Source: WRHT01 sp031550525 (GTDB taxonomy: Bacteria > Desulfobacterota > Desulfovibrionia > Desulfovibrionales > Desulfovibrionaceae). Taken from it: a stretch of 64,000 nucleotides of DNA. The stretch is taken from NCBI GenBank assembly GCA_031550525.1, contig JAVBON010000003.1, forward strand, positions 62,001 through 126,000. The letters are read 5' to 3'. Below, piece by piece: positions 39,741-49,705 of the stretch; within the stretch, counting starts at the first letter, position 1, and the number at the start of each line of letters is the position of its first letter. The position numbers and the translations under genes are program-made. A model generated the notes under the pieces. The model saw only the letters and a program-made list of their open reading frames with translations. It was not told the origin of the DNA and ran no database searches.

Positions 39741-41756
39741 ATGAATACGCAGCCAGAAATTCTCGCTCCGGCGGGCGATGTGTCTTCCGCCCTTGCGGCC
39801 TTTGCGGCCGGGGCCGATGCCGTTTATATGGGCCTTAAACATTTTTCGGCCCGCATGCAGGCTGAAAACTTTTCCAGTACGGATTTTAACCGGCTGGTGG
39901 ATTTGGCCCACGCCGAAAACCGTAAAATTTACCTTACCCTGAATACCTTTTTCAAGCCCGATGAAGCGGGGCAGGTCACCAGGCTTTTAAAGCGCGTGTT
40001 GCTTGGCCCGGCTCCGGACGCCATTATCGCGCAAGATTTGGCGATTATGGAGTTTGCAAGACAGGCGGGTTACACCGGTGAAATTCATTTTTCCACCCTG
40101 GCTAACCTTACGCACCAGCGCGCCCTACTGGCGGCCAAAGCGTTGGGGGCCACCCGCGTGGTGTTGCCGCGCGAGCTTTCAGTGGACGAAATGCGCCAGA
40201 TGCACGAGGCCCTGCCCGAAGGGCTGGAACTGGAGGCTTTTGTGCATGGCGCGCTTTGCTATTGCGTATCTGGCCGCTGCTGGTGGTCCAGCTATATGGG
40301 GGGCAAGAGCGGCCTGCGCGGGCGTTGCGTGCAGCCATGCCGCCGCGTGTACACGCAGGGCGGCAAGGAAGGGCGGTTTTTCTCCTGTCGCGACTTGAGC
40401 CTGGACGTGCTGGTAAAAACGCTGTTGGAAATGCCGCGCATAAGGGCATGGAAGATAGAAGGGCGTAAAAAAGGCCCGCACTATGTGTTTCACGCCGTGT
40501 CCGCCTATAAGTTACTGCGTGACAACCCCGGCGACTCCGCCGCCAAAAAGCACGCGGAAGAGCTTTTATCCATGTCTCTTGGGCGGCCTGTTACCAGAGC
40601 CCGTTTTTTGCCGCAGCGCAGCGTTAACCCCACGGCTTTTGGCGAATCTGAAGAGGGAAAGAAGCAGGATTTTCAAACCAGTTCCGGCCTGTTATGCGGC
40701 AAGGTTGTGCTGGATAAAGAGCTTTATGTGCTTAAAACACGCATGGATCTTGTGCCCAAGGACTATTTGCGCATAGGTTATGAAGACGAAAAGTGGCACC
40801 ACACCATGCCCATAAACCGCTCCGTGCCCAAGGGCGGCTCCCTTACTCTTAATATCCCGAAGCATAAAAGCCCCAGAAACAACACGCCGGTTTTCCTTAT
40901 AGACAGGCGCGAGGCCGGGCTGACGCGCCTGTTGGGCGAGTGGACCGAGCGGCTGGAGGCGCGCGCGCCGCGCATCAAATCTGACAAGAACCTGATGGAT
41001 TTTGAGCCTGTATTGCCCACGCCCGGTTATCAGGCGCGTAAGCTGGATATAGTATTGCGCGGGAGCCTGCCCAGAGGGCGGGACGGCAAAAGCGGCATTG
41101 TGCCCGGCACGGTGCAGGGCATATGGCTTTCGCCCAAAGCTCTTACCGAAGTATCGCGCACTTTGTTCGGGCGTATCTCTTGGTGGCTACCTCCGGTTAT
41201 TTGGCCGGATGAGGAAGAAAGCTGGCTGCGTTTGGTGCGGCAGGCCCTGCGCAACGGCGCCCGGCATTTTGTGTGTAATGCGCCTTGGCAGATTGCCATG
41301 TTCGATAATTTGAAGGGCCTATCGCTCAGCGCCGGGCCGTTTTGCAATATTGCCAACGGCCATGCCATTGACGCCCTTAAACGCATGGGCTTTAGCCAGG
41401 TTATTGTAAGCCCGGAACTGGGCGGAGACGATTACATGGCCCTGCCCAAGCAAAGCCCGCTGCCTTTGGGCCTGGTGTTGGAAGGCTTTTTACCCATTGG
41501 CATAACCAGACACGCCATAAACCCGCTTAAATCGGACACAGCCTGGTTCAGCCCCAAGCGCGAAGGTTTTTGGACCCGGCGCTACGGGCAGAATATCTGG
41601 CTGTACCCGGCCTGGCCGCTGAATTTGCAAAGCCATAGAGCGGCTTTGGAAGCGGCTGGTTACAGCACCTTTATACAAATTGCCGAATTCCCCCCCAAGG
41701 GGGTTGAAAAAGCTTCTCGTTCCGGCGATTTCAACTGGCAAATAGGGGTGCTTTAG
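39741..41756 (+). CDS. U32-family peptidase/tRNA-hydroxylation-type protein
   Basis: 671 residues from the ATG at 39741 (GCAGGA upstream). The U32 signature is clear: LEAFVHGALCYCVSGRCWWSSYMGGKSGLRGRCVQPCRRVY (here in parts: FVHGALCYCVSGRC, then RGRCVQPCRRVY) at about 167-207. The opening EILAPAGDVSSALAAFAAGADAVYMGLKHFSAR is also typical. The length and C-terminal extension resemble the long U32 class near RlhA/TrhP, which act in RNA hydroxylation with iron-sulfur-binding cysteines; the exact role is not decided by sequence. Followed by a CHAP amidase gene after 6 bp. Confidence 0.85.
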   Translation: MNTQPEILAPAGDVSSALAAFAAGADAVYMGLKHFSARMQAENFSSTDFNRLVDLAHAENRKIYLTLNTFFKPDEAGQVTRLLKRVLLGPAPDAIIAQDLAIMEFARQAGYTGEIHFSTLANLTHQRALLAAKALGATRVVLPRELSVDEMRQMHEALPEGLELEAFVHGALCYCVSGRCWWSSYMGGKSGLRGRCVQPCRRVYTQGGKEGRFFSCRDLSLDVLVKTLLEMPRIRAWKIEGRKKGPHYVFHAVSAYKLLRDNPGDSAAKKHAEELLSMSLGRPVTRARFLPQRSVNPTAFGESEEGKKQDFQTSSGLLCGKVVLDKELYVLKTRMDLVPKDYLRIGYEDEKWHHTMPINRSVPKGGSLTLNIPKHKSPRNNTPVFLIDRREAGLTRLLGEWTERLEARAPRIKSDKNLMDFEPVLPTPGYQARKLDIVLRGSLPRGRDGKSGIVPGTVQGIWLSPKALTEVSRTLFGRISWWLPPVIWPDEEESWLRLVRQALRNGARHFVCNAPWQIAMFDNLKGLSLSAGPFCNIANGHAIDALKRMGFSQVIVSPELGGDDYMALPKQSPLPLGLVLEGFLPIGITRHAINPLKSDTAWFSPKREGFWTRRYGQNIWLYPAWPLNLQSHRAALEAAGYSTFIQIAEFPPKGVEKASRSGDFNWQIGVL

Positions 41757-41762
41757 GCAGCC

Positions 41763-42401
41763 ATGCGCAAGCGCAAATACGGCATGCGCCTTAAAGGCGC
41801 TATACTCGCTTTCTGTTTGTGCCTGGGGCTGGCTCTTTTTGTCTGGTCGGAATATCAAGGCTACAGCAAGGTATTTGTGACTTTGGGCCTGGTGAAGCCC
41901 AAGCCAGCCATTGGCGAAAAGATAGACGATCTGCACGGCGTGGCGATTTATTACAATGGCCCAGTGGGCAATGTGAGCGGGCGCAGCACGGCCGCAGACG
42001 GTTACAACCTTGGGCAAAAGCACCAGTGCGTGGAGTTTGTTAAGCGTTACTATTATGAGGCTCTTGGGCACAAAATGCCCAATGTGTGGGGGCATGCCAG
42101 AGATTTTTTCAACCCCGCCTTGCCGGATGGAGCTTTAAACGCGGACCGCGCCTTGCGCCAGTATGCCAACGGCGGCAAAACCCGCCCGCGGGTGGGAGAT
42201 TTGCTGGTTATGGGCGGCGGTTACGGGCATGTGGGCATAGTTTCGGCCGTATATGAAAACTCCATAGAATTGGCCCAGCAAAACCCAGGCCCGCGCGGGT
42301 CTTCACGCAAGATTATCGGGTTGCAAAAGATCGCGCAAGATGGCGAAACCCGCTGGCGGGTGGAGTCGGGGCGTACCCTTGGGTGGTTGAGGAAGGAATA
42401 G
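41763..42401 (+). CDS. Membrane-anchored CHAP-domain amidase/peptidase
   Basis: 212 residues. A basic N-terminus and one hydrophobic helix (about 10-29) anchor it on the periplasmic side. The CHAP domain (about 60-205) has the catalytic Cys in KHQCVEFVKRYYYE (C89 by rough count) and His in YGHVGIVSAV, followed by SIELAQQNPG. CHAP enzymes cleave peptidoglycan peptides or, in the glutathionylspermidine type, amide bonds of small thiols. It starts 6 bp after the U32 gene, so the two share a transcript. Confidence 0.8.
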   Translation: MRKRKYGMRLKGAILAFCLCLGLALFVWSEYQGYSKVFVTLGLVKPKPAIGEKIDDLHGVAIYYNGPVGNVSGRSTAADGYNLGQKHQCVEFVKRYYYEALGHKMPNVWGHARDFFNPALPDGALNADRALRQYANGGKTRPRVGDLLVMGGGYGHVGIVSAVYENSIELAQQNPGPRGSSRKIIGLQKIAQDGETRWRVESGRTLGWLRKE

Positions 42402-42571
42402 AGGCGCGAAGGGCGGATGAGTGAAAGCCCCTTCGTGGCGAACATAAGATGGAACAGGAATGCGCGAAGCGCGTAAGTAATAGCGAGGCAGACCAGGCAG
42501 CCCCTCTATTATTGCCGCGGCACAGCCGCTTCCATATTTTTTTAACCTGACCCCGAAGGGGGAACTTCCTT

Positions 42572-44158
42572 TTAATCCTGATCTTCTTCCGGCTGGCCAA
42601 GGCGGGTGATAATCACTTCTTCTATGCGCCTGGTGGATACTTTTTGCACTACAAAACGCAAACCATCGTACTCCAGCATTTCGCCGCGTTCGGGCAGGTG
42701 GCCCAGGTTGTCCAGCAGTAAGCCCGCCACGGTGCCATAGTCGCTGTCCGGCGGAATCAGTCCTTCCATATCCAGCCGCTGTTCCAGCAGGTGCAGGTCG
42801 GCATGGCCCTGAGCCAGCATGCTGCCGTCCTGCAGTTTTACCAGGTCGGGTTTTTCGTCTTTTTCGCGGAATTCTCCGGCTATTATCTCAAATATATCCA
42901 CCGGCGTGATCAGTCCCGCTATGGAGCCGAATTCATCCACCGCGAACACCACGTTGCCAGAAGATTCGCGCATGAGTTTTAAAAGCCTTATGGCGTCCAT
43001 GCTTTCGGGGGCCACAGTGGGCGGGCGGTGTTTGGCAAATTCCTCAAGGTTGCTTTTATTTATGAGGGTTTCAAGAATCTCCGCTCCGCGCGCCACGCCT
43101 ATAATTTCATCCAGGCTGCCTTTGCAGAGCGGAAAATGGCTATGCGGCTCGGCCAGTATGTATTTGCGTATTTTATCCTCGCTGGAGTGTATGTTTATCC
43201 AGCGCATTTCGCTACGCGGGGTCATCAGGCTGCGCAACGAGCGCTCGCCAAGCGAGAGCACGCCGCTGATCATAATGCTTTCTTCAGCGGCTTCGGCCTG
43301 AAGCTTTTGCTTTACCTGCTCGTCTTCACTTTCTGAGAGAAGCCGGTTTTTCTCGCCCATAAGGCGCAGAATAACCTCGGACGTGCGCGCGCGCAGGGGG
43401 CGTTTGGACTGGTGCTTAATGTAGTTGGATGTGGCTATCTGGTTGAATATTTCGATAACCACGGAGAAACCTATGGCCGCATACAGGTATTCTTTGGGCA
43501 CATGGAAGCCGAAACCCTCCGCCACCAGGCTGAAGCCGATCATGAGCAGAAAGCTCAGGCAAAGCACCACCACGGTGGGGTGCGCGTTGACAAAACGTGT
43601 AAGCGCTTTGGAGGCCAGCAGCATAAGCCCTATGGCTATGGTGACCGCCATGATCATTACGCTGACATGCGGAACCATGCCCACGGCCGTTATAACCGCA
43701 TCCAGCGAGAACACCGCGTCCAGCACCATAATTTGGGCCACCACGGGCCAGAAGCGGGCATAGGCGCGCGTGCCCTTTACCTCTACCGGCGTGGCCTCCA
43801 GCCGCTCATGCAGCTCGGAGGTGGCCTTGTACAGCAAAAAAATGCCGCCCAATATAAAAATTATGTCGCGGCCGGAAAACCCCCCGAACAGGGGTTGGGT
43901 AAGCTTGGCGAGGTGCGCCACTGTAACCAGCAGCGCAATACGCAGCATAAGGGCCATGCCCAAGCCTACCACCCGCGCTTTGTCGCGCTGGTGCGGCTCC
44001 ACCCTGTCGGCAAGTATGGCTATGAAAACAAGGTTGTCCACGCCCAGCACAACCTCAAGAGTTACCAGGGCGAACAGGCCAGCCCAGGCGGCGGGCTCCG
44101 CCATCCAGCCGAATTCGGTTATTACCGCATTGAAAATGGCTATGAGCACTTCAGGCAT
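42572..44158 (-). CDS. TerC-family membrane protein with CBS pair and CorC/HlyC domain
   Basis: 528 residues. TerC-like membrane domain about 22-250 with LEVVLGVDNLVFIAIL and VLDAVFSLDAVITAVGM, whose two Asp-rich repeats are the family signature. Then two CBS domains (about 295-430, MTPRSEMRWINIHSSEDKI and APESMDAIRLLKLMRES) and a C-terminal CorC_HlyC domain (about 440-520). This is the YegH/YoaE arrangement, linked to metal or ion export in the inner membrane. It overlaps ybeY by 19 bp and closes the phoH operon. Confidence 0.88.
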   Translation of the reverse strand: MPEVLIAIFNAVITEFGWMAEPAAWAGLFALVTLEVVLGVDNLVFIAILADRVEPHQRDKARVVGLGMALMLRIALLVTVAHLAKLTQPLFGGFSGRDIIFILGGIFLLYKATSELHERLEATPVEVKGTRAYARFWPVVAQIMVLDAVFSLDAVITAVGMVPHVSVMIMAVTIAIGLMLLASKALTRFVNAHPTVVVLCLSFLLMIGFSLVAEGFGFHVPKEYLYAAIGFSVVIEIFNQIATSNYIKHQSKRPLRARTSEVILRLMGEKNRLLSESEDEQVKQKLQAEAAEESIMISGVLSLGERSLRSLMTPRSEMRWINIHSSEDKIRKYILAEPHSHFPLCKGSLDEIIGVARGAEILETLINKSNLEEFAKHRPPTVAPESMDAIRLLKLMRESSGNVVFAVDEFGSIAGLITPVDIFEIIAGEFREKDEKPDLVKLQDGSMLAQGHADLHLLEQRLDMEGLIPPDSDYGTVAGLLLDNLGHLPERGEMLEYDGLRFVVQKVSTRRIEEVIITRLGQPEEDQD

Positions 44159-44610
44159 GGAGTGCTCCCAAGGGCGGCAAGGCAGGAGCAGGCCGCCGCC
44201 GCCGCTTTTTCAGATTGTGCGTCCATTTCTTCACCGTGTTCGTGGCCAAAGAGATGCGCAAGGCCGTGGCCCAGCATCTTCAAGGTGTAAAAGGCCAGGT
44301 TTTGTTTATAGAGCATGGCTTCGCGGCGTATGGTCTCCACCGAAAGGGCCAGCCAGCCCAAACTGCCCGTAAGCCCGGAAGGAAAGGATAAAATATTGGT
44401 AGGCCCTGAGCAGGACAAATACTCCACATTCAGGGCGGCTATGGCCGCATCGTCCATCAGAGCCAGCTCCAGGCTGTTGTCCTGTTTTTGTATGGAAGGG
44501 AAATACTCCAGCATAACGCGCAAAGCCAACTCCAACTCTGACAGGCTAAAAGGCAGCAAGCAGGCAAGTGGGGTGTTGCTGATTACGTTTATACCCGGCT
44601 CAGGAGGCAT
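44140..44610 (-). CDS. ybeY: Endoribonuclease YbeY
   Basis: 156 residues from the ATG at 44610 (AAGGAA upstream); an upstream in-frame start would overlap the HD gene further. The zinc motif HGLAHLFGHEH (H-G-x-x-H-L-x-G-x-x-H) is intact, and NVEYLSCSGPTNILSFPSG matches the N-R-x-y-D-x-x-T-D-V-L-S-F-P region of the family with some change. It matures 16S rRNA 3' ends and takes part in ribosome quality control. It overlaps the 7TM-HD gene by 11 bp and the TerC/CorC gene by 19 bp. Confidence 0.9.
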   Translation of the reverse strand: MPPEPGINVISNTPLACLLPFSLSELELALRVMLEYFPSIQKQDNSLELALMDDAAIAALNVEYLSCSGPTNILSFPSGLTGSLGWLALSVETIRREAMLYKQNLAFYTLKMLGHGLAHLFGHEHGEEMDAQSEKAAAAACSCLAALGSTPCLKCS

Positions 44611-47125
44611 CTTTTTTATATTCCTTGGCGGCCTTGGCGGCGGCATTAGGTGTTCCGCCGGTGTTACCGGCGGAACACGCGTCATTTTGCGCCGGTTTTG
44701 TTGCGTCGTCTTTTTTTGCCGCCCGCGCGCGTTTGCCGCGCGATGGCATTTTTACATGCCGGGCTTGGCCGTTATTTGCTTTTTTGGCTGCTTGCCGGGC
44801 TTTTTGTCTATTATTCTCTTCTTCCGGCGTAATCCACTGGGTGGAGTGGTAGTTGGCCTCAGGCGCCACCTGCGGCACGGGCATGGGGGCAAGCGCGGCG
44901 TCAATGATTGGTTTGGGCGGCACCTTGTCGGGGTATTCTATGCGTTTGTGGAAAATACCCGTGAGGATAAGCACGAAATTGTCCGCCACTTTGTCCAAAT
45001 CCGTAAAGGTAAGCTCGGTGTCATCCAGTTGGCCTTCAGACAGCACGCTGCGTATTATTTTGTGCACATGCGCCTTTATGCGGCTGGGGGTGGGGTCTTC
45101 CAGCGTGCGGCTGGAGGCTTCCACCACGTCGGCCAGCATTATAAGCGCGGCTTCGCGGCTTTGCGGCCTTGGCCCGGCGTAACTGAAGCTTGCCGCATTT
45201 ACACCAGCGTCAAGGGCTTTGGCTTTGTGGAAAAAGTAGCGGATCAGGCTGTTACCGTGGTGCTGCCCGATAATTTCCGTTATCTCGCTGCCCAGTTTGT
45301 ACTGCGCGGCCAGCTCGGTGCCGCGCTTTACGTGCGATATAAGCACCAGCGCGCTCATGGTGGGGTTGAGGCGATCATGCGGGTTCGCGCGCTGAAACTG
45401 ATTTTCTATGAAATACTCGGCTTTGTCTATTTTGCCTATGTCGTGGTAAATGGCTCCCACTTTGGCCAGCAGGCTGTGCGCGCCTATGGCTTTGGCGGCG
45501 GGCTCAACCATATTGGCAACAATTATGGAGTGGTGGTATGTGCCTGGGGCCTCCAGCATAAGCTGGCGCAAAACCGGGTGCTCCTGATTGAGCAATTCCA
45601 TAAGGGCGAAACGGGTGGTGAAGCCGAAAACAGTTTCCACAATTGGCGACAAGGCAAAAATAACCACAATGGAGAGCAGGCACCCCAGCAGCAGGGCCAG
45701 AGCTTCCGCCAAAAAACGGTTGTACTCGCCCCCCTGCAAAAATGACGCGCCCAGCCACATGGCTATAAGCCCGCCCGTAAGGGGCAGCAAGGCCCAAAGC
45801 ACTTCTTTGCGGTTTTGGCTGTCTATAACCAGCCAGGTGCAGAACATGCCGCTCATGAAGTAGAACAGGAACAGCCCGATCCCGCCCTTGCACACTATGG
45901 TGCAGAAAAAGGACACGAGCATGCAGGTTATGTAGTAGCGCTTGTTGTTGAGGGCGAGGCCTGTCAAACCTACCGCGCCCGCCACGGGCACGGCAAAGGC
46001 CTGCGCGCTGGAGGTAAAGGAGAATGAGGAAATGCTGAAAGTGAAGCCGATAAGATAAAAGGCCTTGGCTATAAGCGCCATGAACAGCGTAAGGGAGCCG
46101 ATAAAGATAAGATCTTTCTGGCGGATATTGTTCATTTGCCTGCCGCCGGTAGAGAAAAACAGGCCCACGCAGGTAAGCAGCGAGAACAAAAACACCCCGG
46201 CGAAAAATTGCGGTTTGAAGCGGTTTATGTTGCGCTTCCAAAGGGCTTGTAATTTTACCAGTTGCTCTGAATCTATTTTTTCGCCCTGACGTACTATTAT
46301 TTCGCCTTCGGAAATATGCTGCACCACCGGCTGCACGGCTTTGGCCGCATCGGCGGCAAGCTGGCGGGTGGCCTCTTCGTTAAGCGTGAGGGTGGATACG
46401 GACATGCTGCCCAATATGGCGGCAATAAGCCTTTTAACCTGCAAGGTTGTGGGCAGCGCGCGCACCTCTCGCTCCATATCCAGCGTATAGTCTTTTATGT
46501 CAGGTATGCTGCGGCTGTCTTGGTGCAGTGTTTCCCCGCCGGTTTGCAGGTCGCGTATTATTACGCCCCCGTTATGGCCTGAAATTTTGCGCGCGTCGGA
46601 TATAATGCCGTCGCGCAGGCGCTGCTCGGCCCAAGGCAGCATGATGTTACCCAGAAAATGCTGAAACTCCGGTTGCGCCATCAGGGCCATCTGGCGTACG
46701 CCAAGCTCCTCGCCGGTCGCCTCCGATATTTCGTTACGCAATTTTTCCAGCCGTATGGGGTCGTCTTCGGCTTTACCAACCTCAATAAACCAGTTTTTTA
46801 TACGCTCGTACATGGCGTCCACCGGCTCCGCATTAAGCGTGCAGATTAGCGGCTGGGCCTTTTGCACCGCTTCGCGCCGGGCTTTGGTGGCGTTGTTGTC
46901 TTTGAAGCTGAAGGAGCGGTCGGCCATTATGTCGTGCTCGGCTATTTCGCCAAGCACGTACACACGTGGGGGCTGGCCCCACTCAAAGGTGACGATGAAA
47001 GAAACCAGGGCCAGAAGCCCGAGAAGAGCCCATACGCCGGGCCCAAGCTGGTAGCGCCCCAAAAACTCGAGGGCGCTTTGTATGCGCTTGCTTTGCCCGT
47101 CAGGGAGTATCTTTTTTTGCGTCAT
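44600..47125 (-). CDS. 7TM-HDED/HD-domain membrane phosphohydrolase (PgpH-like)
   Basis: 841 residues. Extracytoplasmic 7TMR-HDED domain (about 60-320), seven membrane helices (about 310-510), and cytosolic HD domain with TYHHSIIVANM and KVGAIYHDIGKID plus the LIMLADVVEASSRT step. It is the PgpH type, a c-di-AMP phosphodiesterase in Firmicutes; whether the ligand is the same here is unproven. The C-terminus has a Lys/Ala-rich extension (about 775-841) not found in PgpH. It sits between phoH and ybeY, the order seen in many bacteria, and overlaps phoH by 26 bp. Confidence 0.88.
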   Translation of the reverse strand: MTQKKILPDGQSKRIQSALEFLGRYQLGPGVWALLGLLALVSFIVTFEWGQPPRVYVLGEIAEHDIMADRSFSFKDNNATKARREAVQKAQPLICTLNAEPVDAMYERIKNWFIEVGKAEDDPIRLEKLRNEISEATGEELGVRQMALMAQPEFQHFLGNIMLPWAEQRLRDGIISDARKISGHNGGVIIRDLQTGGETLHQDSRSIPDIKDYTLDMEREVRALPTTLQVKRLIAAILGSMSVSTLTLNEEATRQLAADAAKAVQPVVQHISEGEIIVRQGEKIDSEQLVKLQALWKRNINRFKPQFFAGVFLFSLLTCVGLFFSTGGRQMNNIRQKDLIFIGSLTLFMALIAKAFYLIGFTFSISSFSFTSSAQAFAVPVAGAVGLTGLALNNKRYYITCMLVSFFCTIVCKGGIGLFLFYFMSGMFCTWLVIDSQNRKEVLWALLPLTGGLIAMWLGASFLQGGEYNRFLAEALALLLGCLLSIVVIFALSPIVETVFGFTTRFALMELLNQEHPVLRQLMLEAPGTYHHSIIVANMVEPAAKAIGAHSLLAKVGAIYHDIGKIDKAEYFIENQFQRANPHDRLNPTMSALVLISHVKRGTELAAQYKLGSEITEIIGQHHGNSLIRYFFHKAKALDAGVNAASFSYAGPRPQSREAALIMLADVVEASSRTLEDPTPSRIKAHVHKIIRSVLSEGQLDDTELTFTDLDKVADNFVLILTGIFHKRIEYPDKVPPKPIIDAALAPMPVPQVAPEANYHSTQWITPEEENNRQKARQAAKKANNGQARHVKMPSRGKRARAAKKDDATKPAQNDACSAGNTGGTPNAAAKAAKEYKKDAS

Positions 47126-48074
47126 ATGCTTCCACTATCCGGCCGACCAGAGGGTGGCGGATAACGTCCTCTTTTTTAAAGTAAACGCTTTTTATGCCGT
47201 CAACGCCTTGCAGCACGCCCAGGGCGTCGATAAGGCCGGAACGCTGAATGCCGCCGTTGGCGGGCAGGTCTATCTGGGTAATATCACCGGTTACAGCTAT
47301 GCGCGAGCCGAAACCCATGCGGGTGAGGAACATTTTCATCTGCTCCGGTGTGGTGTTTTGGGCTTCGTCCAAGATAATGAAAGCGTCGTTAAGGGTACGC
47401 CCGCGCATGAAGGCCAGCGGGGCGACTTCTATTATACCGCCATCCATCATTTCAGCAACTTTTTCGAAATCAAGCATGTCGTGTAGCGCGTCGTATAAAG
47501 GCCGCAGGTACGGGTTTACCTTTTCGGCCAGATCGCCGGGCAAAAAGCCAAGGCGTTCGCCTGCCTCAACCGCAGGGCGGGTAAGAACGATGCGTTTTAC
47601 CTTTTTCGCAAGCAGCATGGATAACGCCATGGCGACGGCCAGGTAGGTTTTACCTGTTCCAGCCGGGCCCACGCCGAAAACAATGGAAAACTCGCGCAAT
47701 GCTTCAACATACGCGCGCTGATTTATGGTTTTGGGGGTAATACTGCGGCGGGGCGAGCTTATGAAAACCTCGTCACGGAACACGCGCCCCAAATCATGCC
47801 CCGCATCTTGGCGCAGCATGTTGAAGGCGCGCTCAAAATCGCCAGGCTCCACCTGCGTGCCGCCCTTGAGCAGCGCGTACATCTGCGCCAAAAGGTTGGA
47901 AACCAGCAACTGCGTTTGCGGCTCGCCGCCAAGGGTAAGGCTGGAACCACGGCTCTGCAGGCGCAGGCCGGATACATCTTCCAGATAGCGCAAATTGCGG
48001 CCTTGCGGCCCAAACAGCATATTGGCCAGGCGCGGATCGTCAAAATCCATCTGCTTATGGTTTTCTTCAGGCAT
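47100..48074 (-). CDS. PhoH-family ATPase (ribosome/RNA-associated)
   Basis: 324 residues if started at the ATG at 48074; a GTG start at 48125 would add 17 residues. Neither has a strong ribosome-binding site. Homology starts near MDFDDPRLANMLFG. The N-terminal KH-like part is followed by the P-loop GPAGTGKTYLAVAMA and Walker B FIILDEAQNTTPEQMKMFLTR, with VTGDITQIDLP after it. PhoH proteins are RNA-linked ATPases paired with YbeY in RNA processing. First gene of the phoH-HD-ybeY-TerC operon. Confidence 0.88.
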   Translation of the reverse strand: MPEENHKQMDFDDPRLANMLFGPQGRNLRYLEDVSGLRLQSRGSSLTLGGEPQTQLLVSNLLAQMYALLKGGTQVEPGDFERAFNMLRQDAGHDLGRVFRDEVFISSPRRSITPKTINQRAYVEALREFSIVFGVGPAGTGKTYLAVAMALSMLLAKKVKRIVLTRPAVEAGERLGFLPGDLAEKVNPYLRPLYDALHDMLDFEKVAEMMDGGIIEVAPLAFMRGRTLNDAFIILDEAQNTTPEQMKMFLTRMGFGSRIAVTGDITQIDLPANGGIQRSGLIDALGVLQGVDGIKSVYFKKEDVIRHPLVGRIVEAYDAKKDTP

Positions 48075-48325
48075 ATATTGTTTTTTCAATTTTGCGGCAT
48101 ACAGCAAAAAGTTATATTTTTTCACCCTGTTACACGTGCATGCCGCAGGGCTATTTCCCGATGCTGCCTTCTATTACCCTTTTTCGCACACATAGTCCAT
48201 GAAGCTTTTTTCTCTAGATATTTTTTAAACTTCCCCACCGGTTTTGGCATGTTAAATGCACAAACATTTGCGTTAATTGTTTTAACCGAGCGCAGGGTAA
48301 AAATTTCCCAGGCCTGGAGGCTGCC

Positions 48326-48979
48326 ATGAGTGTTAGTTCCGTAAGTTCGTATACAAATCAAACTCTTACCGACTATCTGGTAAGCGACAAAAGTAAAACT
48401 GAAGAAAACGCCGAGAATGGCGCTGTACTCAGTCACGCCAGACGCAACAGCGCATACGGCGCTTATGGGGCAAACGCGCAAACCGGCGCGGGGCTCCAGG
48501 CCATGTTGAAGGCAGTGGAGGAAATAAAAGCCCAAACAGGCGGCCCTGTAACCTTTGATATGGTTAAGGAATATCGCGGTGATCTGGAAAAGGAATTCAC
48601 AGCGGCGGTGCAAATGGGCCTTACTCTGCTTGGGGTTGAAGAGAGCGATGATTTTCAGCTTAGGGCTACCTCTGCTGGCGAAGTGGAAATTCTTTGTGAT
48701 GACCCGGAGTTGAAGAGCAAAATCGAGCAGCTTTTTGAAAAAAGCGAAGGCCTTAAAGATCAGTTTTTGTACATTCAGGCTTTGGGTAATATTGAAAGAA
48801 CAAAGCAAGTGCTCAACCCCAAAAGTGAAATGATGGCCACAAGGGCCGAGTTGGGCGCGCGGGCCGTGGATATTTTTCTCAACGCCGCCGCCAACTCCGG
48901 CGTCGGTTACAGTTCCCTTTTGGGCAACTACAGCGACAGCAGCATGCAGTTTATGCTGGGGGCCAATTTTACGGTGTAA
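48326..48979 (+). CDS. Conserved hypothetical protein, 217 aa
   Basis: Not recognised. The N-terminus MSVSSVSSYTNQTLTDYL is rich in Ser/Thr and unstructured, reminiscent of flagellar or secreted structural proteins. A helical central part with GVEESDDFQLRATSAGEVEILCDDPELKSKIEQLFEKSEGLKDQF follows (about 100-145), then a hydrophobic C-terminus. No signal peptide or membrane helix. GGAGG 8 bp before the ATG supports the start. Alone, divergent from phoH. A role in motility or surface structure is only a compositional hint. Confidence 0.65.
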   Translation: MSVSSVSSYTNQTLTDYLVSDKSKTEENAENGAVLSHARRNSAYGAYGANAQTGAGLQAMLKAVEEIKAQTGGPVTFDMVKEYRGDLEKEFTAAVQMGLTLLGVEESDDFQLRATSAGEVEILCDDPELKSKIEQLFEKSEGLKDQFLYIQALGNIERTKQVLNPKSEMMATRAELGARAVDIFLNAAANSGVGYSSLLGNYSDSSMQFMLGANFTV

Positions 48980-49285
48980 CGCCAAGTAAGCCATGGCATC
49001 ACTGTTGCTTTGGCTGGTGGCGCGGCAGATTCACCCAGGCCGGTTATTGTCATTCATTGAGCTCTGGGCCGAACCGCTTTTTATTGCTGAATAACAAAAC
49101 GGCTGAGACCGCCGGTTGTTGTAACTGGTACTTTCATATATTGAAATAGCTGGATTATTTGGGCAAAGCACGTTAGACACTACCGTCACGGTGGAACTTC
49201 TGGCGCTGTCGGAGCGCGAAAAAACTCCTCACGCTAGTACTGTATAGACCTGTGGAGCAGCTTCAAAATACTGCGGCGGTATTTT
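48980..49285. other. 306 bp gene-free stretch
   Basis: No terminator or promoter stands out, and I see no repeat. Nothing else supportable. Confidence 0.4.
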
Positions 49286-49705
49286 ATGGATATGCAAACA
49301 AAAGTAACTTTGGCCCGGCGCGTTTCGGTGCTATTGCAGGGCATGGGCGCTCTCTTGTGCGGCCTTTGCCCCTTGTTGGTTTTGGAACGCCTTATTCCCT
49401 TGTTCAACAGTTTACATCTGTTGCTTGCCTGCGTGTATGCAGCCTTGTTTGTTGCCTTGTGCGCCGTTTTGCTGTGCGCTTTTTATTTGCGCAAGGCTGC
49501 TGGGGCCGAATATAAAAGCTGGCCGCTAAAGTTGCTGCTGCTTGCGGGCGGCCTTGGGCTCACAGTGTTTTGGCAGCTTTACCTTAACCCGGTGCAAATA
49601 GGGCCTTTGCTGCAAAACTCCGTATACAGCCCCCTTTTGGGCATTGCCGCCATAATTGCGCTTTCATGGCTGCCTTTCGTCCTGATTATGCGAAAAATTT
49701 TTTAG
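49286..49705 (+). CDS. Small four-helix membrane protein, 139 aa
   Basis: Not recognised. Four hydrophobic helices are visible (about 14-35, 43-66, 79-100, 113-133) with short loops and a final basic MRKIF. No Asp/Glu in the helices, so no obvious transport residues. It could be a small integral protein of the DoxX or YphA size class, but I see no diagnostic motif. Followed 174 bp downstream by an orphan sensor-like protein. Confidence 0.6.
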   Translation: MDMQTKVTLARRVSVLLQGMGALLCGLCPLLVLERLIPLFNSLHLLLACVYAALFVALCAVLLCAFYLRKAAGAEYKSWPLKLLLLAGGLGLTVFWQLYLNPVQIGPLLQNSVYSPLLGIAAIIALSWLPFVLIMRKIF

